From: Phalacrocorax aristotelis
Taxonomy: Eukaryota > Chordata > Aves > Suliformes > Phalacrocoracidae
DNA length: 64,000 nt
Assembly: GCF_949628215.1 (NCBI RefSeq)
Contig: NC_134276.1
Coordinates: forward strand, 69,728,233-69,792,232
Direction: 5' to 3'
Within the stretch, counting starts at the first letter, position 1; each line of letters starts with the position of its first letter. This document shows positions 60,591-64,000 of the stretch, one piece after another. Below the pieces are notes generated by a model, which searched no databases, was not told where the DNA came from, and was given only the letters and a program-made list of their open reading frames with translations. Position numbers and translations under genes: made by a program.

Positions 60591-61650
60591 GTTACAGAGA
60601 GTTTCTCCGGCCCCCCCCAGCTGGCGACCGGCGCGCGCTGCCGGGTCGGCTCGCCGTCGGCTCCCCCGCCGTGTCGATGCACACCTTAGGCGCCATCCCT
60701 GACGCTCGCCGCGCCTCTCCCTGAGGCCACGCTGGCCCGGCGAAGGGGCCTCCGCCGCCCTTCCTCGCCTCCCCCTTCGGGGACAGCGCGCCGCGGGGGA
60801 CGGGACCCAGGGACGCAGCTGGCCCGCCGCCAAAATCCGCCTCCCACGTGTGTCGAGGGGCTGCTCTACGTAGGCGCTGCCCTGATGTAGGCCCCGCCCA
60901 CTCCCGGCCCCGCCTCGGTGGGCGGAGACAGCCGAGGCTCCACCCCTCCACACCCGTGGGCGACGGGCTCTCCCCCGACACGTGACCGGAAGGGTGCGGC
61001 GGCCCCTCTGGGTGCAGGCGGCCCGTCTGCCTTGCTCGCCCCTCCCCTCCGGGAAGCGGTGACGCTCGTGCAGGGCGGGGCCCGTGCCACACCGGAAGCG
61101 GCGCGTCCCCGCCCGCCCGCCGGCGGACCCCCGCGCGCCGCCAGGCCTGGGCGCTGACAGCGCGCCCTGAGGCGCCGCCCGCCCCGCCCCGGCCCGGCAC
61201 CGGCACCGCACCGCATCGCATCGCACTGCTCGGCCTGAAAGCGGCTGGCCCGGCTCCCGGTGTGGCGGCGGCGGCGGCAGGTGCTGGAGGAGGGCGAGCG
61301 GGAGGGCGAGGCGTGGGGGCCGGGCGCTGCCGGGCCTGATTTGCGCCGCCCGGGCCTGTGAGGGGATGGGGGCGAAGTGAGCGGCTGGCGGGCGTGTTAC
61401 GGTCGCTCCGGCGTTCCCGTCCTCCCCGGGGGCTGGCGCGGGCGGCCCCGGCGCCGGAGCGGGCCGCCGCAAACAAAAGCTGCCCTGAACCTCCGCTGGT
61501 GCTGCCTCGGGTCTGCGGAATCGTACCGGAGGGCTGGGTAGGTCTCGCACGCAGTTAATCGCGTGGGGTGAGGGAACCTGGCTGCGTGAGCGAGCGGTGG
61601 GGAGGCGGGGCGGGCAGGGTGCGGGTTTGCAGGGCAGCGGCAGGCGAAAT
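60591..61650 (+). promoter_or_regulatory. Second CpG island, probable TGFBRAP1 (VPS3) promoter
   Basis: About 1 kb of very GC- and CpG-rich sequence contains many GC boxes (for example CCCCGCCC near 60892), two ETS-type ACCGGAAG words (about 60985-60992 and 61091-61098), a GGC repeat at 61263-61277 and a CLEAR-like E-box. In human the gene next to C2orf49, head to head, is TGFBRAP1, so this should be its promoter and untranslated first exon. Possible donors include CAG|GTGCTG near 61279 and GGCTGG|GTAGGT near 61540; neither can be chosen. Frames of up to 379 codons on the - strand here are compositional. Confidence 0.55.
60977..60986. promoter_or_regulatory. CLEAR-like E-box (TFEB/TFE3 site candidate)
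   Basis: GACACGTGAC matches the CLEAR consensus GTCACGTGAC at 9 of 10 positions, including the full CACGTGAC core, and directly abuts an ETS site. It fits a gene of the endolysosomal tethering machinery, if the island is that of TGFBRAP1/VPS3. Confidence 0.45.
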
Positions 61651-64000
61651 GGAAATACAAAGCAAGGTGTTACTTAACAGAAGTGGGGGAGAGCTGCTTT
61701 CCACCTCTCCGCGGAAACGAGTGCCCGCGGGGTTATTAGTGCCCTTCAGAAAATAAAATTTAGTAGGCTGATAACTTGATTGCCTATTGATTATTTTTTG
61801 ACAGCAGACATCCCCATTATCTGGTTTTCCGGAGTTCTAAACAGCTAAGCAATGGCATGCTGACTTCTGTTTGTAACTCCGGGGTGGCCTCTTGCACTTT
61901 AAAGGGACAGCGTGTTCTGCGGGTCCTGTTTCTGTGCAGTGCGCGCAGGCCCCTAAGCTTTTATAAGTGAGAACAAAATAAATGTTAAAAAAAAAAAAAA
62001 ATCGCATGCAGATTATGCGTGTTGATGCGGGTTGTTTTGAAAAGCTTTTTTGACGGCTTTTTTTTCTAGCATGAATGCTTGGATTTCTTTGCTAACAGAC
62101 TTACGTAGTACTACGCTATTTTTAGTTCTTTCGGCTCGAGGATTGTAGATCCGTTTTGATTTCTTTTATGCTCTTACTTTTTATCTACTTTGATTTAATA
62201 AGTTTTTTGGAGGTTTTTAATGGTCAGGAGCAAAGTTCTATAGCTCTCCCAATGGCATGCATTAACATTTTACCTCGGGCTACAGGAACGTTAAGTTGTC
62301 AACAACTTCAGGTACAAAAACTACCTAACCTCTCTAGAGGATGGTTTATCACTTCAGGCTACACACAGGCTCTTAAAAATGGTTGGGGTTTTTTTTTTTG
62401 GTAGTCGACCTTTGGGCAGCCCTCTTTAACTTGATGTGCTGTGTTTCTCTTGATAACGTTGGAGGGCTGCCTTGCCGGAGACTTGCATTATTTTGCCTTA
62501 GGCTATTTCTCTGGTACTTCCTGGGTTTGGGTTTTCTTGTTGAAGGTCAGAACGCTAATTTACACCCCAGGTGAGGATGCAGTTTGAAAATGTCGTGGAA
62601 GCTCAAACTAAAATCTCTTTGCCAACTTGCTATTTTTTTCAGAAGTTAAAAAAGATCACTACTGTTTGTGTAATGTGATTTACTTCTGGTTGTATTCTTA
62701 GTTTGATCTCATTTTATCCAGTGGTTCCTTCAGAGTTGTGCACCTTACCTTCTCTCACTCCATTTGGGAAATCTTTGCTGTGGTTTTCAGTGTTTTCTTG
62801 CAAAAGCAAAGGGTTTTTTTTACATGTAATAACTTGAAACTAAATTCATTTTGACTATAGTTTCAGGATTGTTCACAAGAGCATCTAGTTGATGTTGGTC
62901 TCTCTGTTGGTCCACAGAAATTTCATTTGATGTTTTATATCTCCATTGTACACGTGGACTAGAAGTAATTGTATGTATTATTAAATCCATTCAAGATTTT
63001 CAAGGTTGTGTCTTTCCCTGTGTTGGCTAAGTGGTTGTTACAGACCAGTCATGAGAAATTAAAAGGTGATTAAACAAGGTCAGCCATTTCTCATCTGCTG
63101 TTCTTTGGAGTGTTGAGCACAGCTGTCTGCTGGTTTTTTTAAAAATAACACAAGTCTGGAGTACAGCAGAATTACACCGACTGCTATTAAAACACTAATA
63201 ATTGTTTCATAAATTACATCTGTCCCTTGGCTGTGCTTGGTTGCAAAACAGTAGGTATAGTTTGTAGAGTGAATATTAGAAGTGCTGCTTAGCACTTAAA
63301 GACAGACTTTTGGAATGGTTGTGATAGTAGAGAAGAGAAACTTTTAATTTCTGTGAAGTTGCGTCTGGAGCTTAATGAATGCTTTGTGGACCATGCTTCC
63401 AAATTTGCTGTGTGCCATTGCTTTATAATTCCTGGTGCATGTAGTCCAATACAGAGAATGTGTAAGCAGCACTGAATGAAAGAGACACTTTGTAGATATT
63501 AAAAAAAACCCCACAAACCAACAGCTTTTTTTTGAGTTGGATATTTCTGGATATTTCACTAAGAGAGTATGTACTAATAGACCTAAATTGAGTGTAAAGC
63601 AACATGAGATGTTAACTTGTATCACTGAATGCCTTGTGGCTTCTCAAGAAATGGGAGAGCCGAAGCTTGTTTCTTTTCATATGCAGGTGATATAAGCTTG
63701 TACATGACAGGTTTATAAATCACTAAGCACTGGCAGCTTGTAGTGCCAAAGTATCAGAGAGCCAGTAATATGCTGGTCACTTGTGGGGAAAGCATCACTT
63801 CAGAACAGCCGAGTGGTGTTGTGAATCTACTTTGGAATAGACTTGAAGGGGAAGTATAGAATTCGGTTCATTTCTGTGGTTGATATTGTGCTCATTCTGG
63901 CTTGTGTGATTGGGTCAGAAATACAGACCAGTAAAAACGCAACAGTGAAGTTTTTGTATTGATGACTGTTAAATTGCTAACTCTGATATTTGATTATGTG
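61651..64000 (+). other. Probable 5' intron of TGFBRAP1
   Basis: AT-rich sequence downstream of the second CpG island. No exon matching TGFBRAP1 (CNH domain start) was recognised on either strand, so the first coding exon is probably beyond the window. A run of 15 A at 61987-62001 follows an AATAAA. Confidence 0.45.

Noticed and set aside
60411-61550. 379-, 294- and 116-codon open frames on the - strand
   Set aside because: Arg/Gly/Ala/Pro-rich translation of a CpG island, where stop codons are rare. No conserved motif.
62116-62125. Perfect MEF2 match CTATTTTTAG
   Set aside because: Isolated in the presumed TGFBRAP1 intron. About four such matches are expected by chance in 64 kb and no partner motifs are nearby.
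1-64000. CRISPR arrays, operons, phage, tRNA or rRNA genes
   Set aside because: None seen. The window is vertebrate genomic sequence with ordinary split genes and LINE relics.

Overview
This is a vertebrate, almost certainly avian, nuclear window. It has split genes with GT-AG introns, two CR1 LINE copies (the main retrotransposon of bird genomes), CpG-island promoters in an otherwise AT-leaning background, and compact introns. Two protein-coding genes can be rebuilt completely: FHL2 (four and a half LIM domains 2, + strand, five coding exons, 279 aa) and the ashwin gene (human C2orf49, ASHWIN subunit of the tRNA ligase complex, - strand, four exons, 242 aa). Their order and orientation match what I recall of the human 2q12 block TGFBRAP1 / C2orf49 / FHL2 / NCK2.

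Layout. 1-29391 is a long non-coding stretch upstream of the FHL2 coding exons. It holds a degraded CR1 copy (about 10130-11395), a probable MIR-type SINE relic (about 16056-16146), simple repeats and scattered hairpins. A candidate muscle-type regulatory cluster lies at 17.1-18.7 kb: a perfect CArG box, an E-box next to a MEF2 site, GATA-like sites and a good splice donor. Untranslated first exon(s) of FHL2 should lie here but cannot be placed firmly. 29392-45230 is FHL2 from its first coding exon to its poly(A) site. 45231-46860 separates the tails of the two convergent genes and contains a run of 20 C. 46860-59470 is the ashwin gene, with a younger CR1 copy antisense in its second intron. 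59.1-59.9 kb is its CpG-island promoter, with a TISU element on the start codon, a ZNF143-type site and a perfect CRE. 60.6-61.65 kb is a second CpG island, probably the promoter of TGFBRAP1 (VPS3 subunit of CORVET) on the + strand; no TGFBRAP1 coding exon was recognised before the window ends.

FHL2 is a LIM-only adaptor of muscle and nucleus, ashwin belongs to an RNA ligase complex, and TGFBRAP1/VPS3 acts in endosome tethering. They are chromosomal neighbours, not a pathway. I see no operon, CRISPR, phage or other exotic system. The observations most worth checking are regulatory (TISU, ZNF143 and CRE at ashwin; a CLEAR-like E-box in the second island; the upstream CArG/MEF2 cluster) and structural (several long perfect inverted repeats, including two mutually exclusive hairpins in an ashwin intron).
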